From positions 16,850-80,849 of the forward strand of contig CAZKMA010000014.1 of NCBI GenBank assembly GCA_964553615.1: 64,000 nt of DNA. Reading direction: 5' to 3'. The notes under the pieces are model-generated. The model saw only the letters and a program-made list of their open reading frames with translations, did not search any database and was not told the origin of the DNA. Below are positions 26,362-34,987 of this stretch, one piece after another. Origin of the DNA: DATKUC01 sp964553615. GTDB lineage: Bacteria > Spirochaetota > Spirochaetia > DSM-27196 > DATKUC01. Position 1 is the stretch's first letter, and each line of letters starts with the position of its first letter. A program made the translations under genes and the position numbers.

Positions 26362-27214
26362 CCCGGTACAGTCCTTGAGTTCCCAGATCTTCGAGCCCCT
26401 GCGCAATTGCCGCAACGTAGAACTGGTGAACCAGCGAGAGCCCGGGCAGCGAGAGATTCATGCGCCGCGCTTCTTCGAGCGCTATTCCCATATCCTTCAC
26501 GAAGTGTTTGATGAAGAAACCCGGATCGAAATTACCGGCCGCGATTCGCCGGCCGAGATTGTTGATTGACCAGCTGGATGCGGCGCCTTTTCCAATCACG
26601 TCGATGACATGATCCGCATCGAGTCCGGCCTTCCGTGCGTAGAGCAGAGATTCGACAACCCCGATCATGGTGGATGCGATAAGAATCTGATTTGACATCT
26701 TCGTGTGCTGTCCCGCACCCGGTCCGCCCATCAGCTCGATATTTTTTCCCATGAGTTCAAACAGCGGAAGCACTTCCTGGTATGCACTTTCATCACCGCC
26801 GACCATGATGGCAAGCGTCGCCTCCCGCGCACCAACATCCCCGCCGGATACCGGCGCGTCAAGCGCACGAATACCGGCTGGTTCCGCCCGGCGCGCAATC
26901 TCTTCGGCAAGCGACGGCCGGGATGTGGTCATATCTATGATAATTCCGCCCGGTTTCATTGCGCCGAGGATGCCGTTTTCGGAGAAATAGACCTCTTCAA
27001 CGTCCGCCGGGTAACCTACAATCGTGAACACATAGTCGGATTGCCCGGCGACATCCCGCGGACTGTCGCACAGCTTTGCTCCCGCGGCCACAAGCTCTTT
27101 TGTCTTGTCGGGGGTCCGATTGAAAACGCTCACCGTATGGCCGCCGGCGACAAGATGCATGCACATGCTTTTCCCCATTATTCCAGTTCCAACCCAGCCT
27201 ATTCGCTTTGCCAT
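26336..27214 (-). CDS. 3-hydroxyisobutyrate / tartronate-semialdehyde reductase-family dehydrogenase
   Basis: A 292-residue beta-hydroxyacid dehydrogenase. The Rossmann start is IGWVGTGIMGKSM, the substrate motif is DAPVSGGDVGAREATLAIMVGG, and the catalytic Lys lies in GPGAGQHTKMSNQIL. The exact substrate (3-hydroxyisobutyrate, glycerate/tartronate semialdehyde or another) cannot be read from the sequence. ATG at 27214 is preferred over 27220, because GAGGA touches the latter and is 6 bases from the former. A 7-base inverted repeat 30-50 bases upstream may be an operator. Confidence 0.85.
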   Translation of the reverse strand: MAKRIGWVGTGIMGKSMCMHLVAGGHTVSVFNRTPDKTKELVAAGAKLCDSPRDVAGQSDYVFTIVGYPADVEEVYFSENGILGAMKPGGIIIDMTTSRPSLAEEIARRAEPAGIRALDAPVSGGDVGAREATLAIMVGGDESAYQEVLPLFELMGKNIELMGGPGAGQHTKMSNQILIASTMIGVVESLLYARKAGLDADHVIDVIGKGAASSWSINNLGRRIAAGNFDPGFFIKHFVKDMGIALEEARRMNLSLPGLSLVHQFYVAAIAQGLEDLGTQGLYRVIERMNRK

Positions 27215-27243
27215 TGTCATTCCTCGCCTTCGCTTCTTGGATA

Positions 27244-27263
27244 TTGTGGCTATTTTGCCACAA
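27244..27263. repeat. Operator-like inverted repeat TTGTGGC-N6-GCCACAA
   Basis: A perfect 7-base inverted repeat around an AT-rich 6-base centre, located 30 bases upstream of the dehydrogenase start and 125 bases upstream of the divergent ABC operon. The size and AT centre resemble sites for dimeric helix-turn-helix regulators (CRP/FNR or GntR types). No U-tract follows, so it is not a terminator. Confidence 0.5.
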
Positions 27264-27327
27264 AAACAGGAGCAAATCATCCCCTGCAAAATTGGTATCG
27301 AGTGAAAGCGGCTAAATTTGGTCTCGA

Positions 27328-27356
27328 TTGACAGCCGGGTTGATCTTCGCTAAGGT
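27328..27356 (+). promoter_or_regulatory. Candidate promoter of the GldA-like ABC operon
   Basis: A consensus TTGACA at 27328-27333, a 17-base spacer and a weak -10 TAAGGT at 27351-27356, 32 bases upstream of the TTG start. The poor -10 suggests activation by a factor or a misassigned box. Confidence 0.35.
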
Positions 27357-27388
27357 GGTGCCACGTACATACCTGAGGAGGCGCAACC

Positions 27389-28336
27389 TTGATACAGGTT
27401 ACCAATCTCTCGAAACGGTATGGGCCCCATAAGGCAGTAGATAACGTCAGTTTCACCGTTGAGAAGGGAGAAATTGTCGGTTTTCTGGGACCCAACGGGG
27501 CGGGCAAGTCAACGACCATGAATATTCTTACCGGATATCTTTCGTCAAGCGAAGGGGATGTGATCATAGACGGTCAGAACATCCTTGAGGATCCGGAAGA
27601 GATCAAGGCGAAAATTGGTTACTTGCCCGAAAACCCACCGCTCTATTTTGACATGACCGTTCAGGAGTACTTGAGGTTCGTTTGCGAAATAAAGAACGTT
27701 TCCCGGAACGATATTTCGCAACGCATCGAGTACGGACTCGAAACGGTACGCATCTCTGACGTTCGCAGCCGTCTCATCAAAAATCTTTCAAAAGGTTACA
27801 AACAGCGGGTGGGACTTGCGGCGTGCCTGATGGGGAATCCTCAAATTCTAATTCTGGATGAACCAACTTCGGGCCTCGATCCAAAACAGATTATAGAAAT
27901 CCGGGACCTCATCCGAGAGCTTGGGAAAGACCACACCGTGGTCTTGAGTTCTCATATTCTCCACGAAGTCAGCGAGACATGCGAACGGGTGCTGATAATG
28001 AATCTCGGCAGGATTGTCGCAGACGGTCAGCTTGACACCCTTGCACGCAGCCTGGCGGACACGAGCGAACTGGCAGTTCGCATATCCGGCGAAAAGAGCG
28101 CAGTAGAGACCGCGCTCGGCTCGGTTTCGCAAATCAAGGCCCTCTCCGTTTCAGACTCTCCGGAGCCCGACTCGGTGGATGTCCTGATTGAATCGGAGGA
28201 GAATACCGACCTTCGAAAAGAAGTTTTCTTTGCGCTGAGCAAGGCGAAGATTCCAATCCTTCAGATGAGAACGAAGAACATGACGCTGGAGGAAATTTTC
28301 CTCCATCTCACCAGTTCTGAGAAGGGAGTCGAGTGA
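27389..28336 (+). CDS. ABC transporter ATP-binding protein, GldA-like
   Basis: A 315-residue ATPase. Walker A is GPNGAGKST, the signature is LSKGYKQRVGLA, Walker B is ILILDEPTSGLDPKQ, and the switch is HILHEVSE. A ~90-residue C-terminal extension ends in a domain typical of exporters and GldA-type ATPases. The start is TTG at 27389 with GAGGAG 8 bases upstream. It is the first gene of a four-gene operon with an ABC-2 permease and two periplasmic auxiliary proteins, the architecture of GldA-GldF-GldG in Bacteroidetes, which is also found without gliding. Substrate unknown. Confidence 0.9.
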   Translation: MIQVTNLSKRYGPHKAVDNVSFTVEKGEIVGFLGPNGAGKSTTMNILTGYLSSSEGDVIIDGQNILEDPEEIKAKIGYLPENPPLYFDMTVQEYLRFVCEIKNVSRNDISQRIEYGLETVRISDVRSRLIKNLSKGYKQRVGLAACLMGNPQILILDEPTSGLDPKQIIEIRDLIRELGKDHTVVLSSHILHEVSETCERVLIMNLGRIVADGQLDTLARSLADTSELAVRISGEKSAVETALGSVSQIKALSVSDSPEPDSVDVLIESEENTDLRKEVFFALSKAKIPILQMRTKNMTLEEIFLHLTSSEKGVE

Positions 28337-28337
28337 C

Positions 28338-29201
28338 ATGCTAGCGATCTTCAAACGCGAACTCAGGGGATATTTTCAGACCCCGATCGGTTATGTGTTC
28401 ATGGGACTCTTCCTGCTCATTTCCGGTTTCTTCTTTGCATACAATCATCTATTCACTGGCAGCCCGTATTATTCAACGTTTCTTGGCAGCATATTCTTTA
28501 TCTTCATTTTTGCGGTCCCACTATTAACCATGAGACTGCTTTCCGAAGAACGGCGGCAGCGCACCGACCAGCTGCTGCTGACCAGTCCTGTTTCGATTAC
28601 CGATATCGTCCTGGGCAAGTTTTTTGCCGCCTCTGCGGTGTTCCTTGCCACACTTGCGGTGACTATCCTGTATGCGATAGTGGTCGGGACATTCGGCGAT
28701 CTCGCGGTTGCACAGACGGTGGGAGCATATATCGGCTTCTTCCTTCTGGGTCTCTGTTTCATCTCCATCGGCATGGTCATAAGCGCACTGACGGAGAATC
28801 AGGTAACTGCAGCCTTCTTTACGTTCTTTTCGCTGCTTTTCGTATGGCTCATAAATATGGTCGAGCAGGTAGTACCGCGGGATAATCTGTCAGGGATCGT
28901 CTTCGCTGCAGCAGTCGCAATTGCGCTTGCCGCCTACCTGTTCTTCAACACCAGGTCATGGATTGTCGGCGGCGTTACCGCTGTCGTGTGTGCGATTATC
29001 ATCGTGCTGTTCGCGATCCTCGACAACGGCGTGTTCACCGGGCTGATCGGAAAGGTGTTAAGCTGGATTTCTCTACTGAACCGTTACAACAGTTTCAATC
29101 TCGGGATTCTTAAACTCGATGCTGTTGTCTACTACCTCAGCTTTTCCGGCATCTTTCTGTTCATAACGATTCGCGTCATCGAAAAACGACGGTGGACGTA
29201 G
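28338..29201 (+). CDS. ABC-2 type permease, GldF-like
   Basis: A 287-residue membrane protein with six or seven hydrophobic helices. It begins MLAIFKRELRGYFQTPIGYV, the start seen in GldF/NosY-type permeases, and has the cytosolic EERRQRTDQLLLTSPVS loop that contacts the ATPase. It follows the ATPase gene by one base and is followed by the auxiliary GldG-like gene after 8 bases. Confidence 0.9.
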   Translation: MLAIFKRELRGYFQTPIGYVFMGLFLLISGFFFAYNHLFTGSPYYSTFLGSIFFIFIFAVPLLTMRLLSEERRQRTDQLLLTSPVSITDIVLGKFFAASAVFLATLAVTILYAIVVGTFGDLAVAQTVGAYIGFFLLGLCFISIGMVISALTENQVTAAFFTFFSLLFVWLINMVEQVVPRDNLSGIVFAAAVAIALAAYLFFNTRSWIVGGVTAVVCAIIIVLFAILDNGVFTGLIGKVLSWISLLNRYNSFNLGILKLDAVVYYLSFSGIFLFITIRVIEKRRWT

Positions 29202-29209
29202 GAGCAGAC

Positions 29210-30649
29210 ATGAAAATTACGATCCTAAAGAACTTGATGCAGACAAAGGGTTTCCGCTACGGAGGCTACGCATCGATCATAACCCTTGCGGTTGTGGTCG
29301 GATTGGTGGTGGTGAACCTCATCGTCGGACAAATGAACGTTCAGGCGGACTTGACGAGCAGTGGACTGTATACCCTCTCCGATCAGACAAAGTCCGTCCT
29401 GAAGAAGCTCACGAGTGAAGTCACAATCTATGCACTCTACCCGAAAGGACAGGAGTCCAAAGAGGTACTCGAGAGTCTGCGGCGGTACGAGGCGGATTCC
29501 AGTCATGTGAAGGTACAGGTCATAAACCCCGATCAGAATCCAGGTTTCGTAAAGAAATACGACAAGACCGGTAATGGCATTCCGAACGGAAGCCTCATCA
29601 TAGTAGGTCCGAAGGGGTTCCGGGTAGTCAATAATGCGGACCTCTATTCGGTAGACTTCCGCAATCCGCAGAATCCACAAGTCCTTGGACTGAAGGTGGA
29701 ACAGCAGGTTACAAACGCGCTGCTCTATGTTACCAGTGGTCAGACTCCGGTCATCTACGAGCTGACGGGGCACCAGGAAACGACAATCGGACAACTGCAG
29801 TTGAGCAGTGCGATCCAGAATCAGAACTTCACGGTAAAGACCCTGAATCTTGTTCAGACCGGAAAGGTACCCGCGGACGCGAGCATTCTCCTCATCAACA
29901 ATCCGACGGTGGACCTATCCCCCGCCGAGGTCACCGATATCCACGACTATCTGAATCGGAATGGCCACCTATTCGTCATGAAAGACGTTGGGCAGAACCC
30001 GCTCCCGAATTTGAACAGTCTCCTCGCCTTCTACGGGGTGGAGTATCAGCATGGAATTGCGGTTGAGATGGACTCGAATCATCATACGGCAAACAGCAAT
30101 TTCCAGCTCATTCCGGTCCTGCAGAATCAGGATATCCTGAAGCCAATCCAGAAGGCAGGGACACCGATAGTAATGCCGTTCGCGCAGGGAATTAAGGACA
30201 CTTCGCTCAAGACGCGGGACGTTCAGGTGGACCCTCTGCTCACAACCACAAAGAACTCGTTTCTCAGAACGGATTTTTCCGACAACTCGAGCGCCAGACT
30301 TCCGAGCGATGTTGGTGGTCCCATCACGCTCGCGGTAGCTATCAACAATCGAATGGTCCTTCCGGACAAGCCGCAATTCCGGCTCGTTGTGGTGGGCAGC
30401 TCCAGTTTTCTTCGGCCAATTCAGCCCTACGGACAGCTGCCGGGTAACCTCAACTTTTTCCTGAACAGCCTTTCCTGGCTCGAGCACCGGACCGACACCA
30501 TATCCATCAGCACGAAAACCGTGATCCAGTTCCCGATGCGTCTCACTGGAACGCAGGTAATGATCTTCTCCCTGCTGTTCGTCATTCTCATTCCGCTGAT
30601 AATCATGATAGTCGGCATGGTAACGTGGCTGCGCAGGAGGCATCTGTAA
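29210..30649 (+). CDS. GldG-like ABC auxiliary membrane protein
   Basis: A 479-residue protein. One N-terminal helix (ASIITLAVVVGLVVVNLIVG) leads to a large extracytoplasmic domain of the ABC-transporter-auxiliary (GldG) family: LTSSGLYTLSDQTKSVLKKL, VYELTGHQE and ILLINNPTVDLSPAEV. A C-terminal helix (MIFSLLFVILIPLIIMIVGM) is followed by basic residues. ATG at 29210 is chosen for AGGAG 6 bases upstream; an in-frame ATG at 29192 lies inside the permease gene. It overlaps the next start by one base (TAATG). Confidence 0.88.
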   Translation: MKITILKNLMQTKGFRYGGYASIITLAVVVGLVVVNLIVGQMNVQADLTSSGLYTLSDQTKSVLKKLTSEVTIYALYPKGQESKEVLESLRRYEADSSHVKVQVINPDQNPGFVKKYDKTGNGIPNGSLIIVGPKGFRVVNNADLYSVDFRNPQNPQVLGLKVEQQVTNALLYVTSGQTPVIYELTGHQETTIGQLQLSSAIQNQNFTVKTLNLVQTGKVPADASILLINNPTVDLSPAEVTDIHDYLNRNGHLFVMKDVGQNPLPNLNSLLAFYGVEYQHGIAVEMDSNHHTANSNFQLIPVLQNQDILKPIQKAGTPIVMPFAQGIKDTSLKTRDVQVDPLLTTTKNSFLRTDFSDNSSARLPSDVGGPITLAVAINNRMVLPDKPQFRLVVVGSSSFLRPIQPYGQLPGNLNFFLNSLSWLEHRTDTISISTKTVIQFPMRLTGTQVMIFSLLFVILIPLIIMIVGMVTWLRRRHL

Positions 30650-32046
30650 TGCCGAAAGCGAAACGCAGCACCAGGCTCCTGGTCGCCGCGGGAATACTTG
30701 TCCTGCTCGTGGGGACGTACTTCATTGTCAAGGCTATTCCGAAACCGCAGAAGGGGCCGAAGACCACATCCATAAAGGTGGCAAGCGTCAGCCAGGCGGA
30801 TGTCACGAAGGTGGAAATAAAGAACGGCACCGACACGCTGGTCGTTGAACGAAAAGGCGACAAGTTCGAACCCGTTCTTCCATACCCGATGAAGATCGAC
30901 AGCTCGGCGGTCCAGCGGATTCTCTACAATGTGACGAGCGTTTTTGCGCAACGGGTTGTGGAGCAGAAGGTATCCGATCCGAAGGCACTGGCCAAGTATG
31001 GACTCGAGTCACCGCAGGATACGACCACTGTCTTTCAGAAAAGCGGCTCCCCGATAGTCTACAAGATCGGAAGCCAGACCCCCGGCAAGGACGGTTATTA
31101 CTTCCAGAAAGCCGGTGATCCGCAGGTCTACACGCTCGACACCTATTCGGCCCACTCAATGATGCTCAGCCTCACCGACCTTCGCGATCATTCCCTGCCG
31201 AGCATAGATGCAAAGAAGCTCACGTACCTGATGATCGACAACGGTAAGCAACGGATCGTTATCCGGACGACTCCACCGGGATTCAAGACCGAAGAGGCAA
31301 CATTCTCCAATCTGGTAATGACCAGCCCCTATCCGGGAATTCATGCGGTTGCTACCGACAAACTGGGGAACATCCTCAAGGGCCTGCCAAACTTCACAAT
31401 AGACAAGTTCGTCAGCGACCATCCGACCAACCTCTCTGAGTACGGGCTCGATCCTGCCGAGCAGCACCTGGTCATAAAGGACGACAAGAACACGCTCGAT
31501 CTGCTCATTGGAAAGACGGCCCCCGGCGGGACCCATTATGCAAAGCTCGCCGACGCACCGACCGTTTTCACCATCGACGCGAACCTCGACTTCATGAACA
31601 CCACGGCCTTCGATCTGGTGGACAAGTTCGCCCTTATCGTGAATATCGACAAGGTGGACAGCATGAAGATTGTCACCCCGAAAAAGACCTTCACCGCGGT
31701 GCTTACGCGAACGGGAACGGGCGACAAGAAAAAGACCAGTTACACGTTCGACGGCAAGGACGTCAACGAAAAGTACTTCAAGAACTTCTACCAGAAGGCA
31801 ATCGCCATCCTGTACGACGCGGAAAACCCGGCGCCGAAACCTGGAAAGACGGAAGTCAGCTTCAGTTTTACGCTGAACACGGCGGGACATCCGACCCTCT
31901 CGGTAGACTTCGTCCCGTTCAACCAGAACTTTTACCAGATTTACCGCAACGGAAAATCGGAATTCGTCGTAACGCGATCGCAGGTGGAGAACGTAATTCA
32001 GGCGGCTGATCTGCTTGCCCAGGGAAAGGACCCCGGAACGTCCTGA
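30649..32046 (+). CDS. DUF4340 membrane-anchored protein of the Gld-like ABC operon
   Basis: A 465-residue protein with one N-terminal helix (LLVAAGILVLLVGTYFIV) and an exported part made of repeated modules of about 150 residues (LAKYGLESPQDTTTVF and LSEYGLDPAEQHLVI open two of them), typical of DUF4340 proteins accompanying GldG. The modules are probably beta-rich; function unknown. GGAGG lies 8 bases before the ATG, which overlaps the previous stop. It ends before a strong hairpin shared with the convergent sugar-kinase-like gene. Confidence 0.82.
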   Translation: MPKAKRSTRLLVAAGILVLLVGTYFIVKAIPKPQKGPKTTSIKVASVSQADVTKVEIKNGTDTLVVERKGDKFEPVLPYPMKIDSSAVQRILYNVTSVFAQRVVEQKVSDPKALAKYGLESPQDTTTVFQKSGSPIVYKIGSQTPGKDGYYFQKAGDPQVYTLDTYSAHSMMLSLTDLRDHSLPSIDAKKLTYLMIDNGKQRIVIRTTPPGFKTEEATFSNLVMTSPYPGIHAVATDKLGNILKGLPNFTIDKFVSDHPTNLSEYGLDPAEQHLVIKDDKNTLDLLIGKTAPGGTHYAKLADAPTVFTIDANLDFMNTTAFDLVDKFALIVNIDKVDSMKIVTPKKTFTAVLTRTGTGDKKKTSYTFDGKDVNEKYFKNFYQKAIAILYDAENPAPKPGKTEVSFSFTLNTAGHPTLSVDFVPFNQNFYQIYRNGKSEFVVTRSQVENVIQAADLLAQGKDPGTS

Positions 32047-32085
32047 ACCGAACAGCGCGCATTTTCAGTCTTCGCCTCTGCACAC

Positions 32086-32106
32086 GGGCCGTCCTCTGGA
32101 CGGCCC
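32086..32106. terminator. Hairpin between convergent genes
   Basis: GGGCCGTCC (32086-32094) and GGACGGCCC (32098-32106) form a perfect 9-base stem with a 3-base loop, between two convergent stops. No long T run follows on either strand, so termination may rely on the stem alone. Confidence 0.55.
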
Positions 32107-32112
32107 GATCTG

Positions 32113-32997
32113 TCAGCGGACATGCCTGTGGAGTATTACGCTCACCTGAGCCTCATACGACCTTCCAAACAGATTCAGATGGTTGAGCAGATGGTAGAGA
32201 TTATAGATATCTCGCCGTTCCTCGTATCCGGGGTCCAGCGGGAAAGCTTCCGCGTATGCGGCATAGAACCTTCGGTCAAAGCCGCCGAACAGCTCGGTCA
32301 TGGCCAGGTCGGCCTCACGGTGACCATGGTAGACGGCGGGGTCGATCAGGACCGGTTCGCCGGAAAATCCGGTCATGAGATTCCCGGACCAGAGATCGCC
32401 GTGGAGCAGCGAGGGCCCGGCAGGCTCTATAATGAGCTGCGGGAGCATCTCGATGAGTCGTTCCATCTTCCCGTGCAGAGAACTGCTGATCAGTCCATGG
32501 CGGACCGCAAGATTCGTCTGATAGCGTAGTCGGTGCTCACCGAAAAATCGGATCCATGTTTCTTCCGGACTGTTGATCTGAGGCGTTGAACCAATGAAAT
32601 TGTCGTTGCTGAACCCGTAGCGTGCGGTATTCCCGGACCGGTGAAGCTCTGCGAGTTCCTGCCCGAGTCGATCCCAGAAGTCGGAGCGGCGTTTCCCCTG
32701 CTCGATATATTCCATGAGCAGATACTGGACGGCACTCGATTGCCCAAACGCAAACGGCCGCGGTATTCGCGGCCCTTCGGCCGCGCGCAGCGCTTCCAGC
32801 CCCAACGCTTCCGTGCGAAACATACCGCCGAAGGTTCCGCCGTTTTCCTTCAGGAAGAGCCGCTCACCATTGCTGAGCGTGAGCAATGAAGTCTGGCTGA
32901 TGCAACCGCCTCCGACAGCGGTTCGCGACCTGATTGATACTTCCGCGCCGTACATGGCGCGGATAGCGGCTTCCGGTGTCGACGCACCCTCATGCAT
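32113..32997 (-). CDS. Fructosamine kinase-family protein
   Basis: A 294-residue kinase-fold protein of the fructosamine/ketosamine-3-kinase family (YniA type). The catalytic loop is LLHGDLWSGN, the metal motif is IDPAVYHGHREADLAM, and the N-terminal lobe has GGGCISQTSLL and LFLKEN. Relatives phosphorylate glycated protein lysines so that the sugar falls off. ATG at 32997 overlaps the phosphatase gene by 8 bases and has AAGGAG 12 bases upstream. The LMW phosphatase just upstream is a common partner, suggesting a protein-deglycation or sugar-phosphate operon with the SorE-like gene. Confidence 0.87.
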   Translation of the reverse strand: MHEGASTPEAAIRAMYGAEVSIRSRTAVGGGCISQTSLLTLSNGERLFLKENGGTFGGMFRTEALGLEALRAAEGPRIPRPFAFGQSSAVQYLLMEYIEQGKRRSDFWDRLGQELAELHRSGNTARYGFSNDNFIGSTPQINSPEETWIRFFGEHRLRYQTNLAVRHGLISSSLHGKMERLIEMLPQLIIEPAGPSLLHGDLWSGNLMTGFSGEPVLIDPAVYHGHREADLAMTELFGGFDRRFYAAYAEAFPLDPGYEERRDIYNLYHLLNHLNLFGRSYEAQVSVILHRHVR

Positions 32998-33472
32998 CTG
33001 CCGTGCGTGCTCCTTCGAGCACCTCCAATAGCCGGGCGCTCGTCCGTTCAACTATGGAATACACCTCTTCGAACCCTCCGGCACCCCCGTAGTAGGGGTC
33101 CGGGACCTCCATGCCCGAGCCTTTTTTCGGATCGAACTCGCGAAAAAGTCGGACCCGCGCCCGCTGCACGTTGTTTGATGCAATGCGCATGATAGAATCG
33201 TAATTCTGCTGGTCCATGACAAGAATAAGCTCATAGGTGTCCAGATCTGATCTGGACACCTGGCGCGCAGCGTGGTCAATCCGAATCCCGTGCCCATGCG
33301 CAGTTCGCCGCATCCGCGGATCGGCGCTGTCGCCGACGTGGTAGGCTGAAGTGCCGGCGGACTCAATCTCGTAATGCTCCGCTACTCCACGCCGGTCCAG
33401 CAGTTCCTGAAACACCGCGTGGGCGAGCGGACTTCGGCAGATATTTCCGCTGCAGACGAAGAGCACCCTCAT
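32990..33472 (-). CDS. Low-molecular-weight protein-tyrosine phosphatase family protein
   Basis: A 160-residue protein with the complete P-loop VLFVCSGNICRSP at the N-terminus and the general-acid Asp in PDPYYGG. Alternative family roles are arsenate reductase or phospho-ribulosamine/protein phosphatase; the kinase-like neighbour favours the latter. ATG at 33472 gives the standard MRVLFVC start; an in-frame ATG at 33505 overlaps the upstream gene. No good ribosome site, so coupling to the SorE-like gene is likely. Confidence 0.9.
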   Translation of the reverse strand: MRVLFVCSGNICRSPLAHAVFQELLDRRGVAEHYEIESAGTSAYHVGDSADPRMRRTAHGHGIRIDHAARQVSRSDLDTYELILVMDQQNYDSIMRIASNNVQRARVRLFREFDPKKGSGMEVPDPYYGGAGGFEEVYSIVERTSARLLEVLEGARTADA

Positions 33473-33488
33473 GGGCGAGGCATCGATG

Positions 33489-34790
33489 TCAGATCTTCGT
33501 TGCATGTTCCAGCAGATACTTCTCGGCTTCCTCCGACCAGAGTCCGTTGTTGGCCTCCGTCAAGTCGGCAAGCTTCGCGAATAGCGCGTCGGTTTTTCCT
33601 TTCTCACGAAAATCCGTAATTGCTGTCAGTTCGAGTTCGATATTCGTATACATGAGCTTTTTTCCACCGGGTATGTTCGGCAGATTGAGCGTAGTCGGCA
33701 CCACCGCATTCAGCCCTCCGACATGCGTAATCATTGCCACCGGATTGATAACGCCCGTTCCCATCATCTCCAGCGCCTCACGCATGTCGTCGGTGTTTCC
33801 TCCGCTTGTGCCAACCAGGTGATGCGAGGCGTAATGCACATTGTAGAAGTTGAATTGAGCCGAGAATGACGGGTCCGTCGGACCGGCAAAGAAGTTCAGA
33901 CAACCGTCCTTGCCGAGGATACGATCACCCTGCTCCACAACCGGCCGGACCGGGGCAAAGACAAAGACATCGTCGAATCCATCACCGCCGCTCAAGCCCA
34001 GAAGATGGCGATCAACACTTGCAGCGGCATCCTCCGGGGTTGCTGCGCCAGATTTTTCGGCTACCTCTTTGGTGTTGACATAAATCAACTTCACACCACT
34101 CTTTGCCGCCTCTTCCACCGTGTAGATAGACGCCGCGCGCGCAAGCCGTGCGTTGTCAATATCGGTCACCACCAGAAGGCTCGGGCGACGCGGATTGTGA
34201 ATTGCGTAGTCAATTGCGCCGATGCCCATGGGTCCGACTCCGGCAAGAATTGCCATCTTTCCACCCTCTACAACTCCCATGTGATGCTCATAACTGCCCT
34301 GGGTGGTGTGGTAGCTCGCATGAAACGCGCCGACAATACAGGACATCGGTTCCGACAGCGACCCCATGAAGAATGCCTTCCCGGTGTAAGGAAGGAGACA
34401 GTCCATCTCCATTACTTCATCCGGAATATTGATGTAGGTCGCATCTCCACCGATGTAGTGATAGGAGTAGCCGGGTGCATCCAGCGTGCCCTTATAGTTG
34501 AGCGCAGGCTGGATCGAGAACTTGTCTCCGGCCTTGAACTTATGCTGCCATTTCTTGCCTACATTCACGATTTCCCCGCAGAACTCGTGACCTACCATTA
34601 CCGGCCTGGTTGCAATGTCATCCGGGACACGTTTGTGATCGCTCCCCTGAATGGCAGCCTTATATGAGGACATGCAGATACTGTCCGATATTATATGAGC
34701 AACGATCTCCGAGTCCTCTGCTTCGGGCAATTCGAACTCTTCGAGTCGAAGATCTTTCTTCCCGTACATGCGTACCGCTTTGGTTTTCAT
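33489..34790 (-). CDS. SorE-like sugar-phosphate dehydrogenase (zinc-independent MDR family)
   Basis: A 433-residue medium-chain dehydrogenase related to L-sorbose-1-phosphate reductase. The N-terminal half has GHEFCGEIVNVG, the Rossmann motif is AGVGPMGIGAIDYA, and the C-terminus has THVGGLNAVVPTTLNLP. It is longer than ordinary alcohol dehydrogenases, as is usual for SorE. The substrate is inferred as a ketose phosphate. AAGGTG is 8 bases before ATG 34790. It is driven by a strong promoter flanked by a LacI/CcpA-type operator, so sugar-dependent control is likely. First gene of the operon with the phosphatase and fructosamine-kinase-like genes. Confidence 0.82.
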   Translation of the reverse strand: MKTKAVRMYGKKDLRLEEFELPEAEDSEIVAHIISDSICMSSYKAAIQGSDHKRVPDDIATRPVMVGHEFCGEIVNVGKKWQHKFKAGDKFSIQPALNYKGTLDAPGYSYHYIGGDATYINIPDEVMEMDCLLPYTGKAFFMGSLSEPMSCIVGAFHASYHTTQGSYEHHMGVVEGGKMAILAGVGPMGIGAIDYAIHNPRRPSLLVVTDIDNARLARAASIYTVEEAAKSGVKLIYVNTKEVAEKSGAATPEDAAASVDRHLLGLSGGDGFDDVFVFAPVRPVVEQGDRILGKDGCLNFFAGPTDPSFSAQFNFYNVHYASHHLVGTSGGNTDDMREALEMMGTGVINPVAMITHVGGLNAVVPTTLNLPNIPGGKKLMYTNIELELTAITDFREKGKTDALFAKLADLTEANNGLWSEEAEKYLLEHATKI

Positions 34791-34820
34791 GAATGTCACC
34801 TTCCCCTTCGAAGTCATCAT

Positions 34821-34849
34821 ATTATACACAAGCTACACCAGTTCATCAA
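34821..34849 (-). promoter_or_regulatory. Promoter of the SorE-like operon
   Basis: Minus strand TTGATG (34849-34844), exactly 17 bases, then a perfect TATAAT (34826-34821). The predicted transcript start near 34814 leaves a 24-base leader containing AAGGTG. Confidence 0.65.
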
Positions 34850-34850
34850 A

Positions 34851-34864
34851 TGTAATCGATTGCA
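34851..34864. promoter_or_regulatory. LacI/CcpA-type operator (TGTAATCGATTGCA)
   Basis: A near-palindrome with central CG, matching 13 of 14 positions of the cre-type consensus TGWAANCGNTNWCA. It lies directly between the -35 of the SorE-like operon and the -35 of the small divergent gene, where a bound repressor would block both. The cognate regulator is not in the window. Confidence 0.5.
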
Positions 34865-34888
34865 TCTCTTCTTTCGGCCGTGTATTCT
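34860..34888 (+). promoter_or_regulatory. Promoter of the 30-residue membrane peptide gene
   Basis: TTGCAT (34860-34865), 17 bases, TATTCT (34883-34888). The -10 ends 6 bases before the ATG at 34895, as in other putative leaderless genes here. Confidence 0.35.
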
Positions 34889-34894
34889 ACGACA

Positions 34895-34987
34895 ATGAAA
34901 CGAAGTAGTGCATTGTTCATCATAAGCGGAGTCCTGGTTGTCGTTGCCCTCGGGATTCTGCTCTACACGGTACTGCGGCTAGGGTAG
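34895..34987 (+). CDS. Small single-helix membrane peptide (30 residues)
   Basis: The peptide begins MKRSSALFIISG and continues as one hydrophobic helix (VLVVVALGILLYTVL) ending RLG. The two basic residues before the helix and its ~20-residue length fit a single-pass small membrane protein. There is no ribosome site, but a promoter-like pair ends 6 bases before the ATG. It overlaps the convergent secreted-protein gene by 9 bases. It could be a chance frame; the strong hydrophobic pattern argues for a real product. Confidence 0.38.
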   Translation: MKRSSALFIISGVLVVVALGILLYTVLRLG

